From an uncultured Lachnospiraceae bacterium (GTDB taxonomy: Bacteria; Bacillota; Clostridia; Lachnospirales; Lachnospiraceae): a stretch of 42,971 bases of DNA. Both the position numbers and the translations under genes were made by a program. The notes under the pieces are model-generated. The model was not told the DNA's origin. It did not search any database and was given only the letters and a program-made list of their open reading frames with translations. Below are positions 16,215 to 24,421 of the stretch, one piece after another. Location: contig OMVA01000007.1 of assembly GCA_900314445.1 (NCBI GenBank), positions 1 through 42,971 on the forward strand, in the 5' to 3' direction. Positions within the stretch are counted from its first letter, which is position 1. The number at the start of each line of letters is the position of its first letter.

Positions 16215-16251
16215 TCACTCACTAGAAAATTGGTTGGGGGAAACCAGAACA

Positions 16252-17484
16252 ATGGCAACATTTAAAATCAGCTCTGCCGAAGAGCACTTTACAAATATTT
16301 CGAATAGTTTCATTCGCTATTATATGTCAGACGCAAATGGGGAATTCGTAAAGTTATATCTTTACCTGGCCTACCTGCATTCATCCAAGCGTGACTTTTC
16401 TATTACCAGTATTGCAGATCATTTAAATTGCACAGAGAAAGATGTAAAGCGTGGAATTGGCTATTGGATAGCTCGTAATGTCATTAGCCTTTCTTATAAT
16501 GCAAAGCACGAAGTAAATGGTCTCATTCTGCAGCAGTTGGAAAAGCCAGGGGATTCTTCTGAATACAACATTATTGATTTCGAAATCTCCGGTTTCGATG
16601 ATTCCAATACTGTATTAAAAGGAATGACTTCCAAGCAGATTGAGGGAAAGCAGCCAGAAGTCTCTACTGATTTTTCTATTGAATTTTCTTCAGACTTTTC
16701 AAATGGACTGTCCACAGACGTATCTACAATTTCCAACATAAAAAGTGCAGACAAACAGTCTTCTGAAATGCGTCCTCTTCCCAAAAAGGAAGCTCCTTCC
16801 ATGGATGCTTTAAACAATCGAGACTTCGCCAACCTGATTAACGAAGCCAACGCTTATTGTGGAAAGCCAATCTCACAGGCTAACATCACAGATCTCTTCT
16901 ATATTTATGATACTTTAGGTTTTTCTTTTGACCTCTGTGAGTACCTCTTGGAATACTGTGCAGAAGTGAAAAAGACAAACTTCCGTTACATCGTAGCAGT
17001 TGCTTCCAACTGGTATCAGGAAGGTATCACAACTCGTGATGAAGCTTGTGAATACTCATCCCGCTACTACGGAATTTACCGCAAGATTTTAAAGGCACTG
17101 GGAATTTCAAACCGCTACACTCCTGCTCCATCCGAAAAGGATTTCATCGATAGCTGGTTGAAGGAATTAAAGTTCTCTGAAGCCATTATTTTAGAAGCCT
17201 GCCGTCGTGCCATCGACCGCAAGCCAAACTCTGTTACTTTCGCTTATGTAAATGGTATTCTCAAAGATTGGTACGCAAAGGATGTACACCGTCTTGATGA
17301 TATCCTGAAACTGGACGAAGCATACCAAAAGGAAAACGAGGCTAAAAAGTCTTATACTAGAGATAATACAGGCAAGCAGTCCCCTGCCAAGGACAACAGT
17401 GTATTCCCTCAGTCTGATTTATCCGATCAGCTGCAGGCTATCGAGGACCTCTATTTACAAGGAGCAAAGAAAAAGGATGATTGA
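16252..17484 (+). CDS. DnaD-domain replication initiation protein
   Basis: DnaD/DnaB-type proteins of Firmicutes help load the replicative helicase. The 410-residue protein has a winged-helix N-terminal part (about residues 10-110). A Ser/Thr/Asp-rich linker follows (about 130-195). Two C-terminal DnaD domains come next, one ending NWYQEGITT and the second with the YVNGILKDWY form of the YxxxIxxW motif. The tail is charged. The start MATFKISSAEEHF was chosen because the promoter at 16186-16214 overlaps the upstream in-frame codons; GGGGGA lies about 13 bases before it, a rather long spacing. The next gene, a helicase-loader ATPase, overlaps it by 8 bases. DnaA boxes upstream suggest control by DnaA. 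Confidence 0.88.
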   Translation: MATFKISSAEEHFTNISNSFIRYYMSDANGEFVKLYLYLAYLHSSKRDFSITSIADHLNCTEKDVKRGIGYWIARNVISLSYNAKHEVNGLILQQLEKPGDSSEYNIIDFEISGFDDSNTVLKGMTSKQIEGKQPEVSTDFSIEFSSDFSNGLSTDVSTISNIKSADKQSSEMRPLPKKEAPSMDALNNRDFANLINEANAYCGKPISQANITDLFYIYDTLGFSFDLCEYLLEYCAEVKKTNFRYIVAVASNWYQEGITTRDEACEYSSRYYGIYRKILKALGISNRYTPAPSEKDFIDSWLKELKFSEAIILEACRRAIDRKPNSVTFAYVNGILKDWYAKDVHRLDDILKLDEAYQKENEAKKSYTRDNTGKQSPAKDNSVFPQSDLSDQLQAIEDLYLQGAKKKDD

Positions 17485-18520
17485 TTTTTCCTATGTAAAA
17501 ACGGATTATTCAAAACGCCTTGAGGATATACGTCAGGCGCATATGATTGAACACATGGACAGACAAGCAGAAGTGGCGGAAGCAATTCCTGAAGTTGAGG
17601 AATTACAGAAGCAGATTTCTGCCTCTTCTGTTGCCTTAATCAGAAAACAGGTAGGTGCTACCCTCTCTCCAGAGGAGAAGAAAGCCCAAAGACAGGCCCT
17701 GTCTCTGGAAAACAAAAAACTGCAGGATAAGATTTCCCAGCTCCTTCAGGCAAATGGATTTGCCGCCGATTACCTGGATATGCAGTACGACTGCCCTCTT
17801 TGTAAAGATACTGGTTCTTACGAAAACGGCACTTGCTCCTGCGTTCACAAAATGCAGGTAGCCGATTTATATAAGAGTTCCAATCTGGAATCTATTCTCA
17901 AATCCGAGAATTTTGATAATTTTGACTTATCCTTATTCAGTCAGGAAGACTTTTCTACCAAAAACAAGGCTGGAAAGACAGTAAATTATGTATCACCTGC
18001 CGAAAATATGAGAAAAGTCCTTGCGGAAAGTAAAGATTTCTGCAATACTTTTGACTGCACGACTGGCAAGAAAAGTTTACTCTTCTATGGGGAAACAGGT
18101 CATGGAAAAACTTTCCTTACACACTGCATTGCAAAATCACTTTTAGATACCGGTCATACTGTGCTCTATTTAACAGCCAGTGAAATGATGGATCAGGTCA
18201 TCGCCCCATATCTTATGCGTCGCGAAGAAACAGGTCCAGGACTGAAGACCGCCTATGAATTACTTTATAAGAGTGATCTCCTGGTCATTGATGACCTGGG
18301 CACAGAAACACTGAACAATTTCAGTCGTACTCAGATTTTCGAAGTAATCAACCGTCGACTGATTGACAATGCTGCTACAATTATTTCAACGAATCTGGAT
18401 CCATCCGGACTCACAGAGCGTTACTCTGAAAGAATCATGTCCCGCATTGTTCAAGACTACGCCTTATATTATTTTTATGGAAAAGATAATTTAAGATATA
18501 AAATAGTTCTAAAAAAGTAA
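17477..18520 (+). CDS. DnaC/DnaI-type helicase-loader ATPase
   Basis: This AAA+ protein is expected to load the replicative helicase together with the DnaD protein. The N-terminal half is helical and charged. A zinc-binding set CPLC...CSC follows at residues 106, 109, 120 and 122, as in DnaI-type loaders. The ATPase domain has Walker A GETGHGKT (205-212) and Walker B LLVIDDLG (268-275), with TNLDPSGLTERYSERIMSR as the sensor and arginine region. The 347-residue start at 17477 overlaps the end of dnaD by 8 bases, implying coupled translation. The palindrome GGCAAATGGATTTGCC lies in the coding sequence at 17749-17764 (QANGFAA). Confidence 0.9.
   Translation: MIDFSYVKTDYSKRLEDIRQAHMIEHMDRQAEVAEAIPEVEELQKQISASSVALIRKQVGATLSPEEKKAQRQALSLENKKLQDKISQLLQANGFAADYLDMQYDCPLCKDTGSYENGTCSCVHKMQVADLYKSSNLESILKSENFDNFDLSLFSQEDFSTKNKAGKTVNYVSPAENMRKVLAESKDFCNTFDCTTGKKSLLFYGETGHGKTFLTHCIAKSLLDTGHTVLYLTASEMMDQVIAPYLMRREETGPGLKTAYELLYKSDLLVIDDLGTETLNNFSRTQIFEVINRRLIDNAATIISTNLDPSGLTERYSERIMSRIVQDYALYYFYGKDNLRYKIVLKK
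17749..17764. repeat. GGCAAAT palindrome inside the dnaC-like gene
   Basis: GGCAAAT and ATTTGCC flank GG. It resembles the dispersed repeat but may be chance, since it falls in a plausible protein helix. Confidence 0.3.
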
Positions 18521-18546
18521 GAGCATCTCATTTGCATAAGATGTTC
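18521..18546. repeat. CATTTGCAT-containing hairpin before prs
   Basis: GAGCATCT pairs with AGATGTTC with one mismatch, and the loop holds CATTTGCAT. It begins at the dnaC stop, about 40 bases before the prs start, and is a divergent member of the repeat family. Confidence 0.45.
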
Positions 18547-18589
18547 TACATTATTAATTTATAGGGAAACCCAAATGGAGGATTTAAAA

Positions 18590-19789
18590 ATGCCAGACCA
18601 AAGCAAACTTGTAACAGTTCCTGTTGGTAAGCTCGCACTTGTTCCTATGAAGAACTGCGAACCACTGGGCAAGAAAGTTGACCAGTACCTTGCGAAGTGG
18701 AGAAAAGATCGTGATCAGCTTGCAAATGACGGACTGATTTTTAACGGTTACGAGCGTGATTCTTATATTCTTGAATCTGATTGCCCACGTTTCGCTTCCG
18801 GTGAAGCTAAGGGAACACTTAAGGATTCCGTACGTGGTGCCGACCTCTATATCATCTCTGATGTAACAAACACAGGCATCGAATATAATCTGGGTGGACG
18901 TATGGTACCTATGACACCAGATGAACATTACGCTGATATCAAGCGTGTAATCGCTGCTTCAGCTGGTAAGGCTAAGAGAATTAATGTCATCATGCCTTTC
19001 CTCTATGAATCAAGACAGCATAAGAGAAGCGGTCGTGAATCCCTTGACTGCGCTCTCGCTCTTCAGGAGCTTGCTTCCATGGGTGTTGAGAACATCATCA
19101 CATTTGATGCTCACGATCCTCGTGTACAAAACGCTATTCCAACTTGTGGTTTTGAAAGCTTAATGCCAACATACCAGTTCATTAAGTCTCTCTTAAAGTC
19201 AGTTCCTGATCTTGAACTGGATAATGACCACTTGATGATCATCAGCCCTGATGAAGGCGCTATGCATCGTGCAATTTACTTTGCTAACCAGTTCGGTGTA
19301 GACGTTGGTATGTTCTACAAGAGAAGAGATTACTCTCGTGTTGTAAATGGTAAGAACCCTATCGTTGCTCACGAATTCCTTGGCGATTCTGTTGAAGGTA
19401 AGGATGTTATCATCATCGATGATATGATTGCATCTGGTGAATCTATGCTTGATGTAGCTCGTCAGCTTAAGGCTCGTAAGGCTCGTCGTGTATTCTGCTT
19501 CGCTACATTCGGTCTCTTCACAGCTGGCCTTGGTGTATTTGATAAGGCTTACGAAGAAGGAACAATCGACCTCATCGTTACTACAAATGTTTCTTACCAG
19601 AACCCTGACCTCTTCGGCAGAAAGTGGTACCAGAGTGCTGACCTTTATAAGTATATCGCACTTATTATTGATCACCTCAACCATGATGTTTCTATCAGCG
19701 ATCTCTTAGATCCATCTGAAAGAATCCAGACTCGCCTGAATGAGTACAAAGAAACACATACAATTAAGGATAACTACGAATCTAAATAA
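18590..19789 (+). CDS. prs: Ribose-phosphate pyrophosphokinase (PRPP synthetase), long form
   Basis: The enzyme makes PRPP from ribose 5-phosphate and ATP for nucleotide, histidine and tryptophan synthesis. The PRPP-binding loop is VIIIDDMIASGES (about residues 280-292). FDAHDPRVQN, MPFLYESRQHKRSGRES and ISPDEGAMHRA match the family catalytic and nucleotide regions. At 399 residues it is about 80 longer than the common 315-residue enzyme, with extra sequence near the N-terminus (KWRKDRDQL to LKDSVRGADL) and a longer C-terminus. Long forms are found in clostridia (from memory). The start at 18590 follows GGAGG; the ATG five codons earlier contains that site and is rejected. Confidence 0.9.
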   Translation: MPDQSKLVTVPVGKLALVPMKNCEPLGKKVDQYLAKWRKDRDQLANDGLIFNGYERDSYILESDCPRFASGEAKGTLKDSVRGADLYIISDVTNTGIEYNLGGRMVPMTPDEHYADIKRVIAASAGKAKRINVIMPFLYESRQHKRSGRESLDCALALQELASMGVENIITFDAHDPRVQNAIPTCGFESLMPTYQFIKSLLKSVPDLELDNDHLMIISPDEGAMHRAIYFANQFGVDVGMFYKRRDYSRVVNGKNPIVAHEFLGDSVEGKDVIIIDDMIASGESMLDVARQLKARKARRVFCFATFGLFTAGLGVFDKAYEEGTIDLIVTTNVSYQNPDLFGRKWYQSADLYKYIALIIDHLNHDVSISDLLDPSERIQTRLNEYKETHTIKDNYESK

Positions 19790-19830
19790 GTAATTATGAA
19801 ATCAGTAATTATGAATCAGTAATCCAATAA

Positions 19831-19867
19831 AAAACGTCCTCCTGTTTTCACAGGAAGGACGTTTTTT
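19831..19867 (+). terminator. prs terminator
   Basis: AAAACGTCC pairs with GGACGTTTT, with an inner TCCTG/CAGGA stem, followed by TTTTT. Just before it, a short TAATTATGAATCAG-like phrase is repeated. Confidence 0.85.
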
Positions 19868-19930
19868 TAGTTTCCTATCAAATTAGCTTTAAGGACAAAG
19901 TTATCCGCTTTGCAATTCTGCCAGTAGAAT

Positions 19931-20851
19931 TTACTTCTGATCCTTGTTATAAGCGTAGGATTCATACTTAGCCAGTTCTTCAATATATTGCTGTGCAATG
20001 GATGAAAGTTTCGCTCCGCGACGATTGATGTAACCAATTCTCATCTTCTGGCTTTCCTTCAGAGGAACTGCTCGATAACCAACTCCGTTCAGGTCCTCAC
20101 TAATGATACCTGAGCAAAGGGTGAAAGCATTTAAACCAACCATAAGATTCAGCATAGTAGCTCGATCATTAGCCTTGATAATCTGCTTATAGTCATAAGT
20201 AGAGAGCTGCTCTTCTGCCAGATAGAAAGAACTATCCTTACCCTGATCAAAGGCCAGGCATGGATACTCTTCCAACTCTTCAATAGAAATCTCCTTGCGT
20301 TCAGCAAGTGGATGCTTATCACTTATATACACGAAGGTATCACAAGTAAATAACTGATGAAAATCAAGAGAGTTTTCATGAATTAACTTGCGCAATACTT
20401 TTTCGTTAAAGTCATTTACATAAAGGACACCAATTTCACTCTTGAAGTTCTTTACATTTTCAATTACTTCACTTGTTCTAGTCTCATGTACTGCAAATTC
20501 AAAGGCGTCCATACCAAACTGACGAACCACCTCAATGAAAGCACTAACTGCAAATGAATAGTGCTGCATAGATACACTAAACTTTTTCTTAGTACTCTTC
20601 TCAATGAACTTCGCATTTAATAGTTCATACTGCTCTACAACCTGTCTTGCATATGTCAGGAATTCTTCACCCTCTGGAGTGATAACAATACCACGGTTTG
20701 AGCGAAGGAAAATACTGAAGTTCAGTTCTCCCTCTAATTCCTTCACTGCACCTGAAAGACTTGGCTGTGAGATATATAAACGTTTTGCTGCCTCATTCAT
20801 AGAGCCACTATCTGCAATTACCAAAGCATATTTCATTTGCTGTAAAGTCAT
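19931..20851 (-). CDS. LysR-family transcriptional regulator
   Basis: The 306-residue protein has the LysR helix-turn-helix at the N-terminus (MTLQQMKYALVIADSGSMNEAAKRLYISQPSLSGAVKELE) followed by a two-lobed effector-binding domain from about residue 90. It lies directly downstream of cysK on the same strand, 137 bases away and behind a terminator, so it has its own promoter. Placement next to cysK suggests a sulfur or cysteine signal (inference only). A palindrome beside its -10 may be its autoregulatory site. AGGAG precedes the start. Confidence 0.9.
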   Translation of the reverse strand: MTLQQMKYALVIADSGSMNEAAKRLYISQPSLSGAVKELEGELNFSIFLRSNRGIVITPEGEEFLTYARQVVEQYELLNAKFIEKSTKKKFSVSMQHYSFAVSAFIEVVRQFGMDAFEFAVHETRTSEVIENVKNFKSEIGVLYVNDFNEKVLRKLIHENSLDFHQLFTCDTFVYISDKHPLAERKEISIEELEEYPCLAFDQGKDSSFYLAEEQLSTYDYKQIIKANDRATMLNLMVGLNAFTLCSGIISEDLNGVGYRAVPLKESQKMRIGYINRRGAKLSSIAQQYIEELAKYESYAYNKDQK

Positions 20852-20893
20852 GAATTTTCTCCTATTATCTATGTTCGGAATTTACTGTTTCCT

Positions 20894-20919
20894 ATTATAC
20901 ACTTTATTCGACTAAAGTG
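20894..20919 (-). promoter_or_regulatory. LysR-gene -10 with adjacent palindrome
   Basis: TATAAT on the minus strand (20894-20899) directly follows CACTTTA, TTCGAC, TAAAGTG (20900-20919), 7-base arms around 6 bases. The palindrome covers the -10/-35 spacer, a common place for a LysR-type autorepression site. Confidence 0.45.
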
Positions 20920-20935
20920 CATCATTTATACAAAA

Positions 20936-20959
20936 GGCGGGAAGTAATTACTTCCCGCC
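20936..20959 (-). terminator. cysK terminator
   Basis: GGCGGGAAGTAA and its exact complement form a perfect 24-base palindrome, followed on the minus strand by TTTTG. Confidence 0.8.
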
Positions 20960-20988
20960 CCCGCTATCCGAAAGAACCTATCTGATAA

Positions 20989-21924
20989 TTAGTCTGTAAA
21001 CAGTGTTGTTGAAAGGTAACGGTCACCTGAGTCTGGAAGAAGAACTACGATTGTCTTACCAGCATTTTCTGGAGCCTTAGCAAGCTGTGCTGCTGCTGCA
21101 AGAGCTGCACCTGAAGAGATACCAACAAGTACGCCTTCTGTTCTAGCGATTTCCTTACCTGTAGCGAATGCATCTTCGTTAGAAATCTTGATGACTGAAT
21201 CATAAACGGATGTATCAAGAGTTGCCGGAACGAAACCTGCACCGATACCCTGAATCTTATGAGCGCCTGCCTTACCTTCTGAAAGTACTGGGCTTCCTTC
21301 TGGTTCTACAGCTACGATCTGTACGTTAGGGTTCTTTTCCTTGAGGTACTTACCAACACCTGTAAGTGTTCCACCTGTACCAACACCAGCTACGAAGATG
21401 TCTACCTGACCATCTGTATCTTCCCAAATTTCTGGGCCTGTTGTAGCAAAGTGAGTTGCTGGGTTTGCCTGGTTATCAAACTGTCCAAGGATGATTGACC
21501 CTTCGATTTCTTCCTTTAATTCGTTAGCCTTAGCGATAGCGCCCTTCATTCCCTTAGCGCCTTCTGTAAGAACAAGCTCAGCACCATAAGCCTTCATCAG
21601 AGTTCTTCTTTCAACTGACATTGTGTCTGGAAGTACGATGATTACCTTATAGCCCTTAGCTGCTGCAACTGCTGCGATACCGATACCTGTGTTACCAGAT
21701 GTTGGTTCGATCAGTGTTGCGCCTGGCTTTAAAGCTCCAGACTTTTCTGCATCTTCAATCATTCCCAGAGCAATACGATCCTTAACAGAACCTGCTGGGT
21801 TGAAGTACTCTAACTTTGCAAGGATCTTTGCGTCCTTGATGCCTTCCTTAGCTTCATACTTCTGAAGTTCAAGAAGTGGTGTATGTCCGATTAACTGATC
21901 TGCGCTTGTGTAAACCTTTGCCAT
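20989..21924 (-). CDS. cysK: Cysteine synthase A (O-acetylserine sulfhydrylase)
   Basis: The PLP enzyme makes cysteine from O-acetylserine and sulfide. The PLP lysine is Lys48 in [18 protein letters not shown] (about 75-83) binds the substrate carboxylate, and [17 protein letters not shown] binds the PLP phosphate. The 311-residue length is typical. AGGAGG precedes the start. The leader is about 95 bases with a perfect 9-base inverted repeat. The rhodanese-TtcA gene upstream is separate, with its own terminator. No serine acetyltransferase gene is in the window. Confidence 0.96.
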   Translation of the reverse strand: MAKVYTSADQLIGHTPLLELQKYEAKEGIKDAKILAKLEYFNPAGSVKDRIALGMIEDAEKSGALKPGATLIEPTSGNTGIGIAAVAAAKGYKVIIVLPDTMSVERRTLMKAYGAELVLTEGAKGMKGAIAKANELKEEIEGSIILGQFDNQANPATHFATTGPEIWEDTDGQVDIFVAGVGTGGTLTGVGKYLKEKNPNVQIVAVEPEGSPVLSEGKAGAHKIQGIGAGFVPATLDTSVYDSVIKISNEDAFATGKEIARTEGVLVGISSGAALAAAAQLAKAPENAGKTIVVLLPDSGDRYLSTTLFTD

Positions 21925-21985
21925 AATAATTTCCTCCTGTGAGTAAAAAAAATAATTTGTTCTATAAGCTTTATTTATATTACCT

Positions 21986-22010
21986 TAAACATACTGTGTT
22001 TGTATGTTTA
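21986..22010. promoter_or_regulatory. Inverted repeat in the cysK leader, possible operator
   Basis: TAAACATAC and GTATGTTTA are perfect 9-base arms around TGTGTTT. The repeat starts about 16 bases downstream of the cysK -10, where a bound repressor would block transcription. The binding protein is unknown; the LysR protein nearby is a candidate. Confidence 0.45.
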
Positions 22011-22025
22011 TTTAAGCCTGAACAA

Positions 22026-22054
22026 ATAATACACCAGTGCAATATAACTGTCAA
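22026..22054 (-). promoter_or_regulatory. cysK promoter
   Basis: A perfect TTGACA and TATTAT are separated by 17 bases on the minus strand. The gap from here to 22210 is A/T-rich with two weak hairpins and no gene. Confidence 0.7.
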
Positions 22055-22210
22055 TAAAATTTATCTATTTATCAGCAACTTTATTGATATAACTGGTTAT
22101 AGTTCTTCCCTATATATTTGAAAGTCCTTTATTCAGGGCTTTTTCAAGCATACACTCTTTCAATCAAGAATATTTTTTCTTTAAAATTTTCTTGAAATCC
22201 CCAATAAAAA

Positions 22211-22237
22211 AGTGCCGAAAATAACATTTTCGACACT
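22211..22237 (-). terminator. Terminator after the rhodanese-TtcA gene
   Basis: AGTGCCGAAAAT pairs with ATTTTCGACACT with one mismatch and is followed on the minus strand by TTTTTTATT. Confidence 0.85.
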
Positions 22238-22288
22238 AATTTTTATCTATTTTAAATTCCTAGTCTTTTAGTAGGTTGAATAGTTTTC

Positions 22289-23548
22289 TTATTCTTCCAC
22301 ATCTTCTTTTCCAGCATTTCCTTCCAGAATTGCCTTGGCAGCATCAGCATGTTCCGCTTTTTTTTTGTCATACCATTCCGTAAAGTTATGTCTCACACCA
22401 TCCTGCTTATAAGAAACAATGGTAGCCAGATTTACGTTTTCCACACTGCGGAAAATATTTCCCTCTACAAATGGATTGTTCTTCTTTAACTCTGCAATGA
22501 GATGCTTGGTCTCCATACGCTTAGAGTTGTTGTGGCTCTCTGGATCAAAGGTAGAACAGGTATCTGTGAAATGACAGGCGCACCTGATGAAGTGCAGTCC
22601 ATTTTCATCACGCCATTTCTTAATATCATCCTCACGAATCAGATAGAGAGGACGAATTAATTCCATCCCTTCGAAATTTGTAGAGTTGATCTTTGGCATC
22701 ATTGTCTGGAACTGACCAGAATGCAGCATACCCATGAGAATCGTTTCAATTACATCGTCGTAATGGTGGCCCAGCGCAATCTTATTGCAGCCTGCAGCCT
22801 TTGCCATGGAATAAAGGTAACCACGGCGCATGCGGGCACAGAGATAGCAAGGACTCTTCTCTACATTGTCTACACTGTCAAAGATATTGGAATTATGAAT
22901 TTCAATAGGTACACCCAGAAGCTTGGCGTTGTTCTCAATCACTTCACGATTCATCTGGCTGTATCCAGGATCCATACAAATGAACTTGAGTTCAAATGGG
23001 ATTTTATTGTGTCTCTTCAGGCGCTGAAAAAGCTTGGCCATCAGGAATGAATCCTTACCACCAGAGATGCAAACAGCGATGCGATCACCAGGCTGAATCA
23101 TGTCATAGTCATTAATGGCCTTGGAGAAAGGGGTTGTGATTTCGTGTCTGTACTTCTTTTCGAAGTCCTTCTCAATCTGTTCTCTTCGTATCTTAGCCTC
23201 CTCATCGTCACCATTTTCTTCCTGCATGGTGGATAAAAGCCAGCCATTGAAGCCCCCCTTCAGTGACTGCACCTTGGCACCTGCATCCGTCAACCTTTCT
23301 GCAATCTCCCTGGACTGCTGTCCACGCTGACATACAAGCACGCTGGTCTTACCTTCCGGGAAGTTTTTAATCACTCCCGGCATATCTTTTTCCATATCTG
23401 CTTCCAGCACATTCTGTGGCAAATGAACTGCGCCTGGAAGTGAGCCATAAGAAAAGGACTCATCATTTCGAATATCGAAAATCTGATAAGTATCCTTCTG
23501 TAATTTATTTAATTCATCTAATGTAATTTCGATCATTTCATTTTCCAT
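22289..23548 (-). CDS. Rhodanese domain fused to a TtcA-family sulfurtransferase
   Basis: The 419-residue protein joins two sulfur-handling modules. Residues about 5-105 are a rhodanese domain with catalytic Cys73 in VLVCQRGQQSR. Residues about 135-400 are a PP-loop ATPase with ISGGKDSF (161-168), the CYLC pair (Cys234 and Cys237) followed by ARMRRGYLY, and a later CACHFTDTC. TtcA enzymes thiolate cytidine 32 of tRNA with ATP and an Fe-S cluster. The natural fusion suggests that the rhodanese cysteine carries the persulfide sulfur straight to the thiolation site (inference). Whether the target is a tRNA is not shown. Neighbouring cysK and suf genes fit. The start is uncertain: no strong ribosome-binding site, and ATG at 23536 is possible. 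GCAAATGAACTGCGC occurs in frame at 23419. Confidence 0.88.
   Translation of the reverse strand: MENEMIEITLDELNKLQKDTYQIFDIRNDESFSYGSLPGAVHLPQNVLEADMEKDMPGVIKNFPEGKTSVLVCQRGQQSREIAERLTDAGAKVQSLKGGFNGWLLSTMQEENGDDEEAKIRREQIEKDFEKKYRHEITTPFSKAINDYDMIQPGDRIAVCISGGKDSFLMAKLFQRLKRHNKIPFELKFICMDPGYSQMNREVIENNAKLLGVPIEIHNSNIFDSVDNVEKSPCYLCARMRRGYLYSMAKAAGCNKIALGHHYDDVIETILMGMLHSGQFQTMMPKINSTNFEGMELIRPLYLIREDDIKKWRDENGLHFIRCACHFTDTCSTFDPESHNNSKRMETKHLIAELKKNNPFVEGNIFRSVENVNLATIVSYKQDGVRHNFTEWYDKKKAEHADAAKAILEGNAGKEDVEE
23419..23433 (+). repeat. GCAAATG repeat core inside the rhodanese region
   Basis: This is an exact copy of GCAAATGAACTGCGC. On the coding strand it covers GAVHLP of the rhodanese fold, a conserved place, so a chance match cannot be excluded. 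Confidence 0.45.
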
Positions 23549-23612
23549 TTCAAATTCAATCTATTTTGCAGGTCATATTGTACCTAAAAGCCTGGGAACT
23601 TGCAATTTAAAA

Positions 23613-23638
23613 GGGAGTGTAAGTCACCTTACACTCCC
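23613..23638 (-). terminator. Terminator of the amino-acid ABC operon
   Basis: GGGAGTGTAAG pairs perfectly with CTTACACTCCC around TCAC, followed on the minus strand by TTTTAAATT. Confidence 0.8.
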
Positions 23639-23648
23639 AAGCTTTTCA

Positions 23649-24407
23649 TTAATCCATTAACGTCTGCAGAAAGGCCTTTGTTCTTTCATTGCTTGGATGA
23701 TCAATAACATCCTCAGGTCTACCTTCTTCCACAACTACGCCCTGGTCCATGAAGATTACACGGTCTGCAGCCTTACGGGCAAAGCCGATTTCATGGGTTA
23801 CGATAACCATGGTCATCTTTTCTTCAGCAAGCTGCTTTAATACCTGCAGGATGCCTGCTGTAATTTCAGGATCCAGCGCAGATGTTGGCTCATCAAAGAA
23901 AATCATTTTCGGATTCATACAGAGGGCACGGGCGATAGCCACACGCTGTGACTGTCCGCCGGAAAGTTGCTGCGGCAGGTAATCCAGCTTATCTCCCAGA
24001 CCAACCTGCTCCAGAAGCTTCTTTGCTTCTGCTTCAACTTCTGCCTTATCTCTCTTCTGCACATGGATTGGTGCATCTGTCACATTCTTAAGAACTGTGT
24101 AATGAGGGAAAAGATTGAAGTTCTGGAACACAAGACTGAAGTAATTCTTTACTTCCTTCATTGCAGCTCCCTTTACGTAAATGGACTTGCCGTCTTTTGA
24201 TTCACAGGCTGGCTTTCCATCATAATACATGGAACCATCATCCATTGTTTCCAGCATGGCAGCACATCTGAGAAGGGTTGACTTACCAGAACCAGATGGT
24301 CCCAGGATTGCAACTACTTCCCGCTCTTCTACCTTGATGGAGATATCTTTTAAAACTTCAAGCTCATCAAAGCTTTTCTTAACATTTTTTAATTCAAGTA
24401 ATGCCAT
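23649..24407 (-). CDS. Polar amino-acid ABC transporter, ATPase subunit (GlnQ-like)
   Basis: The 252-residue ATPase energises uptake through the fused permease encoded 14 bases upstream. It has Walker [10 protein letters not shown], the Q-loop in [17 protein letters not shown] typical of polar amino-acid importers, signature [15 protein letters not shown] and Walker [13 protein letters not shown]. An insertion of about 20 residues after the first strands ([18 protein letters not shown]) is longer than in GlnQ. AGGAGG precedes the start. The substrate cannot be read from the ATPase. Confidence 0.93.
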   Translation of the reverse strand: MALLELKNVKKSFDELEVLKDISIKVEEREVVAILGPSGSGKSTLLRCAAMLETMDDGSMYYDGKPACESKDGKSIYVKGAAMKEVKNYFSLVFQNFNLFPHYTVLKNVTDAPIHVQKRDKAEVEAEAKKLLEQVGLGDKLDYLPQQLSGGQSQRVAIARALCMNPKMIFFDEPTSALDPEITAGILQVLKQLAEEKMTMVIVTHEIGFARKAADRVIFMDQGVVVEEGRPEDVIDHPSNERTKAFLQTLMD

Positions 24408-24421
24408 AGTCTTCTCCTCCT

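Noticed and set aside
16159..16251. Longer N-terminus for the DnaD protein
   Set aside because: A good promoter (16186-16214) lies within this stretch, so these codons would mostly not be transcribed.
18721..18735. TGCAAATGACGGACTG in prs
   Set aside because: It shares GCAAATGA with the repeat but not the next step, and it encodes LANDGLI in a normal part of the protein.
20549..20563. GCAAATGAATAGTGC in the LysR gene
   Set aside because: It resembles the repeat core but has mismatches in the diagnostic ACT step, and there is no sign of extra residues.
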